Shown in pieces: positions 10,824-23,761 of a stretch of 64,000 bases of DNA. The position numbers were made by a program, and so were the translations under genes. The notes under the pieces are model-generated. The model ran no database searches. It saw only the letters and a program-made list of their open reading frames with translations, and had not been told where the DNA came from. The DNA comes from Sordaria brevicollis (taxonomy: Eukaryota; Ascomycota; Sordariomycetes; Sordariales; Sordariaceae), in the NCBI GenBank assembly GCA_033439795.1, contig JAUTDP010000009.1, positions 2,108,001 to 2,172,000 on the forward strand, read 5' to 3'. The stretch's first letter is position 1; the number at the start of each line of letters is the position of its first letter.

Positions 10824-12640
10824 TCTTTTGGGGAGATTGAAGCAGGTATGTAACCGACCCGGAACTGTTAGTGTATCTATCGGGCACCTTCTTCCTGTCA
10901 TAGCCCGGTTGTTCATCTCAATGCCCGGATGTTTTTTTTTTCCTTCGTTCAAATTTCAAAATCACTTCCACATCTGAGGGCGGGCACTTATCAGAGTACC
11001 TTCTATATGATCACCTACCGAAAGAAGAATAGAGGTATCTGTCCCGTAGATTACTCACAGTTCCGGATGTTCTGATATTTTCCTTCTAGTACCCTTGACT
11101 TAACCTGCTCCCAAAACGGCGAAGCAAGAAGTCAAGGTCAACCCGCAAAAGAAGAACCTTCTCTTCCTGACCACGTTCGGTCCATTTGACACCGCATGAG
11201 CCTCAGATCCATCTATTCGTAACTGTTTGCGTGGATACTCTCCAAAACATTCCTTCTTTTCCAGATTATATCAGGAGAGGACGTTACAACTTCGTTCTCA
11301 CCGCCGTCATCGTGCCATATTTCCCAAACAAACAGGGTCGACGACACCAAATTCATCCAAACCACGGTTCTAGTACCTGGCACGGACGATTTAAAGTTTT
11401 AAAACGTTTGCTTTCAGGTTGCTCTAGAGACTTAATGATATACCAAAAATGGAATTTGAGGCTCAACGTGAGTTTAACGAGTAACAGACAGAACATGAAA
11501 ACGCAGAGATAGATTACCACCTAGGTAGATTTCTCCAGCTCCACCAACATTCAATCATCACAGGACTTAACTACAAACCCCCCCCCCCCGCGTCTACATT
11601 CCCCTTTGAGTTTCGCTTATGATATAGAAAAGTCCTCATGGACGTTCAGTTGCGGTTATGGCGGTGACCGTGCTGGTGCCGCAAAGTGGCTTGCTTAATA
11701 CCAAACCAGCCTCGATACTTAGTCACCCGAGCCACACTCATGTTTTCTACACAGTAAAACACTGTGATCTTTATTTTTTTGCGTTTTAGCTATCTACTAA
11801 CCGACATCTACCCATCCCTTGACTTGATATATGCCACCATGAAAAGCGCAAGAAAAGAGAGTGTGTGGATGACGCTCGTGAGAACCCATGTGGTTCTTCA
11901 GGATTCACAACATGACGAAAAAGGTCGTAGTACAAACGTGGAATATTGTCTTGTGGAAAGATACGTGCGAAATGATGCTTATTTTTCATGTTATGCCTTT
12001 TCCTTCTTTCGTTTTTCTGTCAACATTATAGACTTACAGAGGAGACAAAAGCGTGTTGATGGTGACCATGGCATCGCCGACATTGGATACAGACAGTCCA
12101 TAGTGTATGTACTTTGGTGAGAGAGACGTCAAGAGGGAAATTACAGATGATATAACGGCTCGAGTGGATGATGACTGACGGAGGAGTGCTGTGGTGTTGA
12201 CTGAGGTTGAGTATGTCATATCAGCACAGTAGTAGTTAATATCATATTGGTGTCTATACGGTACTCAACCTTCGTTGCAAGCCAAAGAAAGGGTCGGCGG
12301 GTGTCACGAACCGTTCTTCGGTTTCGTTGTTTTCCCTCCAGCGTTCCAGCGTTTCAATGTTCAGTTCACTTCACTTCAAGCCAAGGATCGATCTAACTTG
12401 ACTGAAAGTCGCCAACCGAAGAGATCATATACACCAAACTTCAAGTTCCCCGTTTCCTTCTTCCCCGTCCCTTCGTTCCTTCCTTCACCCACCCTAACAC
12501 CGTACCACCCACTTACCGTGGCCCACCGGTACACTTTGTGGGCGTTGTATGCCGTACACTACGCCGCGAAATTTGAACTTGGGGAAGGTGTGAAAGGGGG
12601 AAAGAAGGAAGGAAGGAACGGTTGGAAACAGGCACGCTGG

Positions 12641-12662
12641 GCAGGCAGGCAGGCAGGCAGGG
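12641..12662. repeat. GGCA tetranucleotide microsatellite
   Basis: About five tandem GGCA units in G-rich non-coding sequence that also contains GGAA repeats just upstream (12605-12618). Confidence 0.85.
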
Positions 12663-15600
12663 GATGGAGTGACTTGGGGGAGTGGTTTGGGTAGCATCGT
12701 TCGCGCCTTCCCTTTGGCATCCCCAATCCATCCTTCCGTCCACCCACCCACCCAGGCCCTCAGGGCTTCTCCAGGTCATCAAGATCCAAACCCCCTGAAG
12801 ACGATGCATCACCACAACTGCACCGTCACCACCATCACAAGGAGTGGCGGCGGTATTGTGCTAGGCACGCAGGGAGTCCCAGGGCCAGGGCGACAGGAAC
12901 TCACTCATCCTTGTCTTGTTATTTGCTCTTCGAATCCTTTGAAAGCTGGGGAGGGTAGGGTGGCCTTGAGGAACAAGGGTGTTTGTTAATTCTTTTTACT
13001 TGAACCACAGATCATAAAAGACCGTGAAGACTTAGGTTTCTTTGGTTGGGGTATAAGAACGAGACAGGTTTGTTTGTGCCTCCGATGCTCACGTCCTTCC
13101 CCAGCCTTCTTTCTTTTATTAATCATAAAACCTTCTTTCTGCACATCAAGATGAACTTGGAGAAGAGCGCACGTACCGATGTCGTTAGTGCTCTCTCTGC
13201 ATTGCAACTCTCGTTTCGGTCTACTCTCTCTGTTTTAGACCCAATGGCCGACAAACTTGCGAAGCCTTCGCATTTAGAACGGAGACAGAGGTGACAGACA
13301 GCAGCCAGCCAAACCGAACCCCTAACTTGACCTAACCTAACCAAATGCACCGTCCGAAACTGTCGGTCAATCAGAGCAAACTCAGACCAAGCTATTGCTG
13401 CAGGTCCAGCCAGTTCACTGGTCTCGGAGAAAGGGTGCTCTTGGCCAAAAGTGTATGTATGAAACGGATGGCATATCGTTTTGGACAGTTTAACCGGACC
13501 GCATTATAAGTCAGTCGCGCGGTTCCGACGGTTTTCTTTTCCACTGGTGTCAAACTGGCCGGTCGCCTCCGTGTCATCGCCGATGGTCGATGATGGAGAC
13601 ATCCGGCCAAAAAGGTAGACTGTTTGGATAATGTGAGGAGACGATCGGAGGGATGGAAAAGCCCATCTGTTACCGAAGGTCAGACACTATTGTTATCTAA
13701 GACGCTACGGAACGTCTGGAACTTTGAGACCAGCGCCTGTGCAGATTGGTTTGACCTGCTACAAGACGTCTTCCTACATCGGTTGTTGAGACAGGCGTGG
13801 GAAGAGCCATCGTTAGACCGGTTGATATCCCAAGTCCCATCTCAAAAGAGGAAAGGCGCGGATGAGGTAAAGATAGTCGGTATTTTCTGTGTGCCATAAT
13901 GTCTGATGGCTACCGTTTCTGGCAGTATACCGTTGAATATCTGACATGTTATTAGTTGACGCAGTTAGACCAACGCTTCACCTAGCCACCTAGCGATCCG
14001 TATATCAGCAAGCAGCTGAAACCCAGCCTTAAATGGTAGGTCGATGTGCAAGATACCCACCCAAGTAAACATATCATTTGCAACTGATCATGATCTAGCG
14101 GTGGTACGTGGGAGTGGTGGGATATGTGGGATAAAACCAGCCATTCAGGATGACAGCAAGCTGCAGGCATCCAGCTTCATGTGCCTAGCTGCCGAGGGCC
14201 TCCACAAGATCGATATCTGGTGGTTAGATGTTGAGTTTGCTTATCCGAACTACTATTTTGCCGGAGACGAAACATCGATACGTAGCCAGACATGGAGGAG
14301 CCTGGAGGAGCCTTCCGGAGACGGGTCAAAGCACCTCAATGGATTCGTTTTCTGGTGCAAGCGTATTCCGTAACGAGCGAGCGAGATACTAGTTTGCTTT
14401 GGAGACAGCTGACTGACGAGCACCCCTATTCCAGACATGCCTTTTGTGTTTCTGAGACTTGTTGACGTTCAGAGTCTGTCGGACGACCCGCTTGATTGGA
14501 CAACCAATGCAGAGCCGTTTCCTCTCATGCATGTGCTGACGACTCGATACTACGCTGTAAAATTGTACGGATTGTCAATAAGCGATGCGGTGAACCTCGA
14601 GTGTCGCGGGGAAACACAGCGCTGCATCCTTTGAGAATGTGGCTGAAATCGTTTCTCCTTCTCTTGAAGGCTATATGTCCGAGAGCAGAAGAAGAGCGGG
14701 CAATGTGCTGCCGAGTGCTCCTATTCACATGCATATGGCGTGTTGTGTCGTCTTGGACTCTGCCCTTCTTTTCCTTCTCTGTGGTTACTGAGTGGTCAGC
14801 AGCCATCAAGGTATTTCCATGGGGTAACGAGATCTCTTGACCAGGCCTTCGGGTACTGTTGCCCTTCAAGCCCCCATTCGAGGATTCTTTGGCGAGTTGT
14901 CCACTGGAGGCGCCCCATCGAAGAAGTTTAGAACCCCTGAGGCAGCTGGGCAGTAAGCTCTTGGAGGAGACAAGGGATATTGCAGCAAGGATGGCGGGAA
15001 GGCTAGCTGGGCTCTGGGTCCTTGCCTGGTCTACCTGGGTCGGCTGGACTGGCCGGGCTGGGGTCAGGATGTCAAGGACATGGAACTGTTGCGGGATCTA
15101 GCGAAGATATCCGTCTGCCATGCAAGAAGACATCAAGGTACCATAGAAGGCAGTCTGTATATCGGCGGCAGAAGGCATCGCAATGTTCCATGAGGCGGCT
15201 TGTAGATGTTTATCAATGACCAACAGCTCGTGGAACGGCACGCGAAGCCCTAGTCTTGCCGCAGAGTACGTACAAATACCTCGAAGAGCATCTCGGGGGG
15301 ACCAACTGTGACTGTGTCGCCATTCATTTCGGGGCACCTGTCCAACAAGCCGGAAATGATGTCAGCTTACCTGGCAACAACAAATGTATGTATGTAGCGA
15401 GTACCGGCGGACGCAGTGATGGGACTAGGTATTCCGCATCCAAAAGCATATCTATCACCCTGGTTGTTCGCTCCCTCGAGACGAAGGAAAAAATGACCGT
15501 TCTTCAGCCCCAAGTGGTCCTTGGCCATAGGAGCCGTGTAGGTCTTACTAGAGACTCCGAGGAGTTGTGCTGCTACTGCTGTCGCCGTATTCTGGCATCT

Positions 15601-18600
15601 TTGTCAGAACGACCGCTAGGTATCTTGGACTGCATCGTACATGCAACAGCGCGGAGGAGTACCGATGAATACGGAATACGGGCGCCGAGTATCGTCACTG
15701 AGCACAGGTAGCGACACACTATCAAGGTGCCAGTGGGTGGGTGGAAGACGAAGGATCGAATTTCTGAGTGGATGACTGGTGACTAGTACTGGTGACGGCA
15801 AATTGGGGGGTGGGGGTCTCGGTTAGGTAGAATGCTCGGCGTCGGTGCGAGGGTGTCTCTGGTCCTCGTTGTCGAGGAGGGGGGTCTCCGGGGGTCTAGC
15901 GTGACGACGGAGCTAGAACTAGGGGATGGTTGTGCTTGTGTGCCCCAGGTGTTTGTGCGAAGTGAAGAGTTCCGCCAGATTGGGGAAATGAGCACCGGAG
16001 AATGCCTTGGCCTGATTGATGATGATTGATGAAAAAGCAAGAGAGGAAAGATCATCGTCGCGTCGCAGTGACGCTATTGAGTGTCGATTTCATTGCCAGT
16101 GCTTTTTGGACCGAGAAAAGAAGAACTTAAACGGGCAAGATGGGAGCGAGCAATCTCATCGAAAGTGCAGGCAGTGCCAGGTAAGTGGGGTGGGATTGGG
16201 GAAAACGGTTCAGTTGTCAAGTGCAGTGACCCAGACGGCAAGTACGAAGCACTGTATGGATAGCATACAGCTTCAAGGTAACGGAACAAGGTTTACCAGG
16301 TATCTTACCGAAATGTCACGCTTTATGCAGGTACGCCTTTGCCTTCAAAGTGTCTTCCGATTCTTTGCCGGTTTTTGTCATCAGCCTCTTCTGAGAAAAC
16401 TTCCAAAAATCTTCTCGGCTCCCAGCCTTCTTTCGCGACTGTTTGCCGACAACTCCGGGACCGGAAACATAGGCGTGTACACTACCTCTACGCTCAGTTT
16501 TGTGCTCCTCGGACCAGATGCCTCGTACAATGGCAGCTTGTGCGATACACTCATACTCCGACGACAGAGCATGTGATCGTATGAGCGAGAGGGTCGAATG
16601 AGCACCGAATGAGCACAGCCAATTGGCCTGGACTCGTATACTCCCATGACAAATCCATCACGTACGGCGTCGGATACTGGGTGCTCGGTCGCCAATTGGC
16701 CTACAGCAGAGATAGGTACGCACGATAGCGATTCTCATCAAGTGGGAAATTGAAGCGGCACCTCAACTGGAACTTGCTTGCCGAGTAGGAGCGGTGACGG
16801 ATGCGTCGCTACCAGCCCCGGCACCAAGGACGCATCATGGTTGCATCCGAACGACCACTAAAAGACACCAAGAAATTACTCCGTGTGGCATAGCAGAACC
16901 ACACAAGAGTCGACTCCTTCCCTCGGCACGTAACGCTGGGCGACAAATAGCAAGTCGAACGACGGGTCATCCGTCTTATGCAAACCAAGCCAAGCGATAG
17001 GACAACAGGTAAGCAACATGTACTGTTTCTTGACCGCCATTACCACCAAAAGGCCCAGATGGGAGGGAGATGGGCGTGTTAACATGAGTCCGAGTGTGGA
17101 AGCTAGAGGTAACTTTCTCCTCCGCCAGGCGCCAGCAGACCATCCATCCGTCGGAGCTCAAGTGGCAGCAAAACGGACGACGACGTTCGGAACATGGTAT
17201 GTCCTCATACGGCGTATCGAAAACGCTACTGAAAGATGGCACAGCCTTGGTGTTTTTTACAGCCGAATCGCTGAGGACTCTATCAAAGCTGCTTGTGCAA
17301 AATCACCGGGCAAAAGGGAAATTTCCGCCAAATTATCATGCAATTGGTCTGTCAAAGGTGTTGTTTTGTTCACTTGACTTCCTGTTGGAAGCACGAAACA
17401 AATCATTTCCAGTTTCCTCAGCCTTTTTGCTTGTTCGCCTTGGCATTCCGCGCCTTGTTCCAGACGGAGATGCCATATAGCAGGGCTCACGGGGGGAAAC
17501 TGGGACTACTACCTACTGGGATGCCAACACGCCTTTCCCATTCCCCCATCATTTATCCCTCAATCCCCAGTCCCACGCTGGCGTTCATGGATGACTTTCA
17601 TGGGGGCCCTCCATGTCTTGTCTCCATGCGTTCGCCTGTTGAATGGTGACCCTGTCAGCTCTTCCCGCTGCTTTGGCTGCTTCTGAGACCATGCTCAATC
17701 CCAGTTCTCTGCTCAATCACCCTCACTCTCGTTGTTCCTGTTGACCCCTTTCTTCCCGTCACACCCTTTCCAGACGTTTGGAGGACAAGGGTTGAGAGTG
17801 CCGAATTGCATGGCCCAGTACACGGGGGTGTTCCCTTGTGAGCCAGCCAATATTCACCATGCCGCAGCAAGTCCCTGACCAGCACCATCTTCTCAAGTTT
17901 TGCGAACCCCAAGCTTCGAAGAAGCTTTAGAAGCTTCCATCATAGGGTTGTCGTTCCTTGAAGCCCAGGGTCCCTGCGCCGGCTGGTGTTCCTCCACTGA
18001 CTTTATTCTCACCAAGCCTAGTGCAGGCCGCTCAACCGGTCCCGAACAGGTGTATCCTTGCCCCCGGACTGGCTCTTTGCAACCCCCAAAGTTCTTGGGA
18101 ATATCCCCAAAAAGGCTTTTTGAACTTCAACCGCCATCTACCATCTGACACGATGTTGGAAGATGCTGGCTATGATCACGACCGGGTTAAGGTTTTACAA
18201 TGTCGCTGTAGATTGCATCCTTGTCAGCACCTGCCTTCTTCCTACATCCGTACCGAGTTGCTGTGGACCGGTGTGATCCGGACGGAGCGGTAACTGCAAG
18301 TTACGAATGTGCTGTTGCGCCGCAACATCGCAAAGGGTTCAGTTCTGTCTGCGTACCGGTGGTTCATTGACTGGCTGTTAGTGACGACACCCCTGTCCCA
18401 TCACACGCACATGCTTTCGGGGGAACCGTCACTAACATAATCAATGATGACATTCGTCTCGATGCACCGTCTTGTGTTGCTCTGCTGCCGTCAAAACCAG
18501 TCAGTCGCTGTTCACCTTTTCCAATTCTTAGTGCTTTCTCCTCGTCAAGGTGACTCTTCAAGGTCCTATACCCGTTTCCTCGTGTCAATTTACCTTTACA

Positions 18601-21600
18601 AGCGCAGAGAAAATCCGGCGGGTGTCACTCTCGGCATACATCCCTCCTATCGCCTACTTGAGCCTTTACCCGTTTCAAATGTGAGATGCTCATACATAAC
18701 GTCGCGTGCTTTCTCGGAGCAATCTCCCCGACGTACGGGCTCATTGCTTCCTCTCCCCACTTGGCATATTCACCTGACCGTATTCACGCCATTTCGCACG
18801 GAAAATCTAACTACCAAGTCACCATTTACGAGATATCTGAAAAGCTGCTGAAGAAATCAAAATGCCATTCAATTCACGTGTTCGCGTCTCCATGTAGCAG
18901 CGTGCCTTTTAACTTCCCCACAGACACCCTTGTGGGAAGGAGCGGCTAAGCTGCAGGTGCAGGTGCCCCTTGCAAATTTGGATTATTGGCGCAGTTGGGG
19001 ACGAGCCAGGAATATTTGACAAAACTCATATTTTTTTTTCTTCCTCGGTCTCAATCTCGACACGTCCTTTGAGCTTCAACTTTTGTCGCAAACGTACCTC
19101 TATTCTTCCCTGCACCAGACTTAGATTGCAGAGCTAGAAACGAGACTCAGGTACCTCTAGCATCACCAGGACCGGACGCGCATCAGTTCTACCGAACCAT
19201 TCCTCTCGGCCCATACACCTTTCTTCAAACAGCCTCCTCAGCCTCCCGACGGCCAAAAGAATTTTACTCGGCAAAGTACAAGCACGATTTCTTGTCCAGC
19301 GCAGTGCTTTCACCCCAAATCACGAATCGACCGTTCGACTTTCAAGCTCCATTCAGGTACGTGATATCAGTTGCGACAAGCAAAAGTCGGCCTGGCATAT
19401 CCCCGCTGCCGCGCCTCTCTCTTCCTTGTGTTCCGCGCCTGTTGTTCCCTCCTAGTACCTCCCCAAAACCCTATATGCGCCCGGGTGCGTCTTACATTAT
19501 CCCACCATCCCCACGCTCCAATGGCGCGGTCCCGTCTTCCAACTCGTCGTTCAGGCACGACTGGAACCTGGCTGTGCTTTTAGACGCCATTCCCGTGGCG
19601 TTCCTCCAGGCTCGGCGGCATGATGCTTGTTCCCAACCCTAATCCTGGCCCGCCTGCCATGCCGTTCCGCAACCCTCCCCGTCGATAGCCCCGAAACCCC
19701 AACAGGTACCCAGCTTGACTACAACCTGCGTACATCTGCACAACCTCCCATGCTATGCTTTGCTTAGTCGTGTGGAGATGTTCCTCAAATCATCTCCATA
19801 ACACAGATTATAGTTTTGGACTTTTGGACATCCTGGCGTTGCCCATCAACATCGTCCTTTTCACCAAACTGATTTCTGACTGCCGTGTAACTTTCAACAG
19901 AGCCAGCCCTGCGCCTCCGCGATCATCCTTGCTCCGCCCACGAACGGCCTCCATCTGAACCTGCTTTCGACGGCAACCCGTTGTCCACGACGGTGACAGG
20001 TTTAGCTGATCGACCACTCACGACAACCATTCATACCATATCAGCTCTTTACAGCATCACCACTGATCATATCCGGCTGAAGCCCGTCGCATCGCTTCAC
20101 CCTATATCGCAAAACCTACTTGAGGCTACCTCTTGTGCGTAGAGTTACACCACGTCGTCCAATTCTTCGCTCGGAACCTTCCACTTGGGACTGGTATGTT
20201 GTTTCTTGCGACGTTCATCCAGGCACATGCTAGTACAAGTTACTCGGATTTGACATCCGTACATCCAAAACCTGCGATCCCTCTTCATTCCCATTCGGCC
20301 TCTTCCATTGCGGCGGCCCAAAAACATCCGATTTTAACAATTACAAGGCCGCATTGTGAAGCCAAGAACATGGATGGACTTAGCTGACACTTTGTTCGGG
20401 ATCAGGGTTTCCACGCTCCGATTTAGTACAGGTAATTCAAACCCACCGCAAACCCCTCTCATCTAATACTCGGCCAAAGATCCGAACATGATTTTGATCA
20501 TCGGCAATATAATATCGAGTGTTTCCGGTGTTGACATCGAAAGGTGACGTATTCCCAAATGCTAACATCAAGCGTGTGCAGCGCGTCACAGACGAGCACC
20601 AAAGTTTCGCTAAAAGGTAAATTACGAACGTACGTGTACTGTAACCAAGTTCACCGTCGTCCACCTGCATGATAACCCTTCGACCCTCGCACGTGGCTGC
20701 AGCAGGGGCTGTCCACCACCACCGTCGGCCCTGGCAGATTGCCCCTGAATTGGTTCCTCAGGTCGCAGCACGAATTGCGGACTGCATTCAACCAAATCGA
20801 AGCAAAACAACAACTGACCCAACTGATCTCAGGATATATTCTTTGAGCGCGTGGATTTCGCATTCAGAGTCGCAAACTGAAAAATTGACGGCATTGGTAT
20901 GTGCGTGCGCTTCTCTCCTTCTCCTCGGGGCTTCCAGTTTCCACACCGGCTTTGCGGTGGTCCCCAGGCCCAACAGGCCCAGATTGCCGTACCGTTTTCT
21001 TGCAGGGGCTGCGCAATCCAAGGCAAAGCCGTTTCAATCTCGGCAACGTTCCAGTCTAGTGCCGCCCTTGGACATTGCATTGAGCTTGGAAATTTCGGTC
21101 TAATGTCCAATGCCGCTGCCACTTCATTACTATTTTTAATAGTCGAGAAACCCGCTCTCTCTCAAAGCGCATTCAACAGTCTGTTTGCTGATGTCTTTCT
21201 TTCCCCAGCTTTGCTAATCTTCACGCCAAAAGTGTAAGACCTGTCGCCTGTCGCCTGTCTCCCTGTCAACCAGTATTGCCATCCGTGCATCTCGCTGAGC
21301 TAGGTTCGCGGCAAAGAAACAACTAGAGAACTGCCCAGGCTGCCCCTACATTACCTCTGAGGTATCCGTCCGCCGTCGCGTCCTTTCAAGTCATCTACAA
21401 TCCATACCCCCTTCAGCTGCCGAAAGCAAGACAAAGCGTTGTGAGTACTCGAGAAATCCACCAACATATCGCGTGTCCAGTTGTCATCAGGCCGGCCGCT
21501 CAAGGTTCCCGTCTTTATACATCCGTTGGCAAGGATATCCGTCTGTCAACAGAGCACAACGTCCAGGATGGCTTCCACAGGCCGGCAGAGCTATACTGAT

Positions 21601-21637
21601 GTTTGTCCGATCTTTTGCTAACTGTTCCCTCTTCCAG

Positions 21638-21752
21638 TCCAGACGCAATCATCGTTGTCCTTCACGCAAAGGACGAATCACTAGTCATGGGATTGTCAAT
21701 GGCTCATCGTCAGGCCCCGGGCCAGTATAAGGAAGAGCCCGGTCATGATTCG
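21638..21752 (+). other. Candidate internal exon (splice signals on both sides)
   Basis: Upstream is a textbook intron end: TTGCTAACTGTTCCCTCTTCCAG, whose matching GTGAGT donor lies at 21441. Downstream is a perfect GTAAGT donor at 21753, with a plausible acceptor (ATAACC...TCAG) at 21868. The segment is open in one frame (PDAIIVVLHAKDESLVMG...), but no protein family is recognised. It could be a non-coding leader exon of acon-3 or part of an independent transcript. Confidence 0.4.
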
Positions 21753-23761
21753 GTAAGTCACACTTTTCTTCGTTCTCACACATTTCGCGTCACAAACATT
21801 GCACTACTCACCACACCTCGTGAACGTGGCGCGTCTGGGAAGATGCCGTAAAACATAACCAGTGTCAGGCGTCTAGTGACGCTGTTTTGCGGCAGTCTTT
21901 ACATCCAAACGTGCCTGTGGCAGGGGCTTTCGCGCTGCACGCGCAATATCATGTCGGATCTGTGCGCAAGGACCGCCATCGTCGTGATGGTCGTCGACAT
22001 CGAAACACGATTGTTTGACATCAACAACACCCCCCCTTTATTGTTTTATTGTTACCTACACCGTTGCAAAGTTGCCGCATTCGGACAGGGGTCCTGGGCC
22101 AAAAGTCAGGTATCCCAGGATTCACAGATGTTCCAGAAAAAGTCGGGTGCCTGTCGAAGGCCTGCTAGGTGCGGGTGCCATCGACTGCTGGGCAGGGCTT
22201 CTGGGAATTGCAGGGGGTGACCTGTTTCACCACCAGCCAGGGCGTCGGGAAGTATGCGACAAGGGCTGTGCGTCGATGCCGGTTGCGCAGTGCGCTCTCA
22301 TCAACCCCCGTGCATCTCTCAGGCCTCGGGCTCGGGTCTCACGTTTAGCTTTTGCACTCCCACAACTTGCCATCACGAAGCGTGCTCTGCCGGTTTGGCC
22401 TGGCGGAGGTGGTGATTTGGAGGAGTGATGCGGTGGAACGCAAGCCGGCGAGTCACCGCAGGAAGGTCCTGAGCCGATGGTGGAAGCAGTACGCAAAACA
22501 CAGAGACCGAGCTGGGCGCTGTCGGAGAACTGCAGAATAAACGCAAATGTCCTTGGACAATTCGCGAGCATCTCGCTGATTCCTGTCGGCTGTCCGCCTA
22601 TCTGCGTCTTGCCCGCAAGCAACGCAGGCGGTTTTTGCACTATGCACATTGGATTTGCCGGGTACTCACAGCGGATTCGCTGCTAGCTAAGTGGTACCTT
22701 GCGCCCCCAGAGCAGCCTTTCCGGTGGGGGTACCGGCCAGTGAGCGGATGTGCAGCGTCGCAAACGCGGCGGGCATCGCAGAGCATCGGAGCTGGAGTTG
22801 AGAAGTCTTCTCTTCAGTTGCTTCCATCCCCCATAACGGCGGTGTGGTGGCTGGGAATCTCAGTGCACAGTGGTCGCCAACTACCCAGTGCAATTCTCTG
22901 ACGACATGGCGGCCGCCTATCATCAATTGGTTTCTGCACGGCACGTGGTCACAAGTACAAATCAACAATCCTACAAATTGCGAGAAAGGGAAAAGAAGGT
23001 CCAGCGATCCGCTTCCCGAGACGCAGGCTGCGCCATCGCGTTCATTTCAAACGGCTACGTATTCATCAGTCAGTTCTCACACGTCTCGAGAAGCCTCGTG
23101 CGACGGTCTCGCCCATATCGAGCGTGTCACGAGTGATGGCGCTTGGCCGTGATCGAGTCTGTTCAGAGTCAGTTGAGTTCTTGGCTGGTGGAGCCTAGAG
23201 GCGATACACGGCCGAGTGGTCCCGGCGCTCTTAACTTTCACACTAAAGACTCTAGAGGAGTGGGGCCGGAGGGGGTTAAGCTAGCCAACCGTTGACAAGT
23301 CGACGCGCGACGCCGGGTCTTTTCATCGTGTTTTTTTCCACCCTAAAAAGGTCCCACCGAAAAATCTGACAGGGGCGTGATGGTTTTAACGGCGACCGAC
23401 TGAGCGCGATGGACCACAATGGCACCAGGGGAGCTCAAGTTGCGACTCGTGCACCCGAATCGCTGTCGGTATCTGCCGCACATTGTGGACATGGCAGAGT
23501 CTTTTTTTTTTCCTGCGTGCGGCTGCAAGCGCAAGCGTGGCCTGTACTTAAGCCGTACGGCGGGAGAGCAGAGTTGCGGCTGGTGTTGAAGATTTGGCTT
23601 CACATTGGTGTTTCGCGGTCAAAGATGGGTTTTTGCTCCAAGACGACACCAGTTCCGTGCCCTCGTGGCTAGTGGCTTTCCAATGTTCTCGAAGCCCTCC
23701 AAGCCGATTCATTAGGACAAGGGCCTTCTGGTGGTGACTGGGGAGAATCGAGAGTGTGTGC

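Larger units (their letters stand above)
8733..18950. other. 10-kb gene-poor region, no protein family recognised
   Basis: All open frames are short (139 codons at most) and none resembles a known protein. The stretch holds simple repeats: a CACACG array (10798-10823), a 12-C run (11578-11589), a GGCA array (12641-12662) and many CT-rich tracts. A possible isolated exon start, MMGGTSSFQDEPLDIL, begins near 9198 and runs to a GTGAGT donor at about 9273, but no second exon was found. Overall it reads as distal upstream sequence of acon-3 and/or non-coding transcription units. Confidence 0.45.

Noticed and set aside
13310..13343. CCCCTAACTTGACCTAACCTAACC as an interstitial telomere repeat
   Set aside because: Only one unit approaches the fungal CCCTAA telomere hexamer; the others are CCTAA at irregular spacing.
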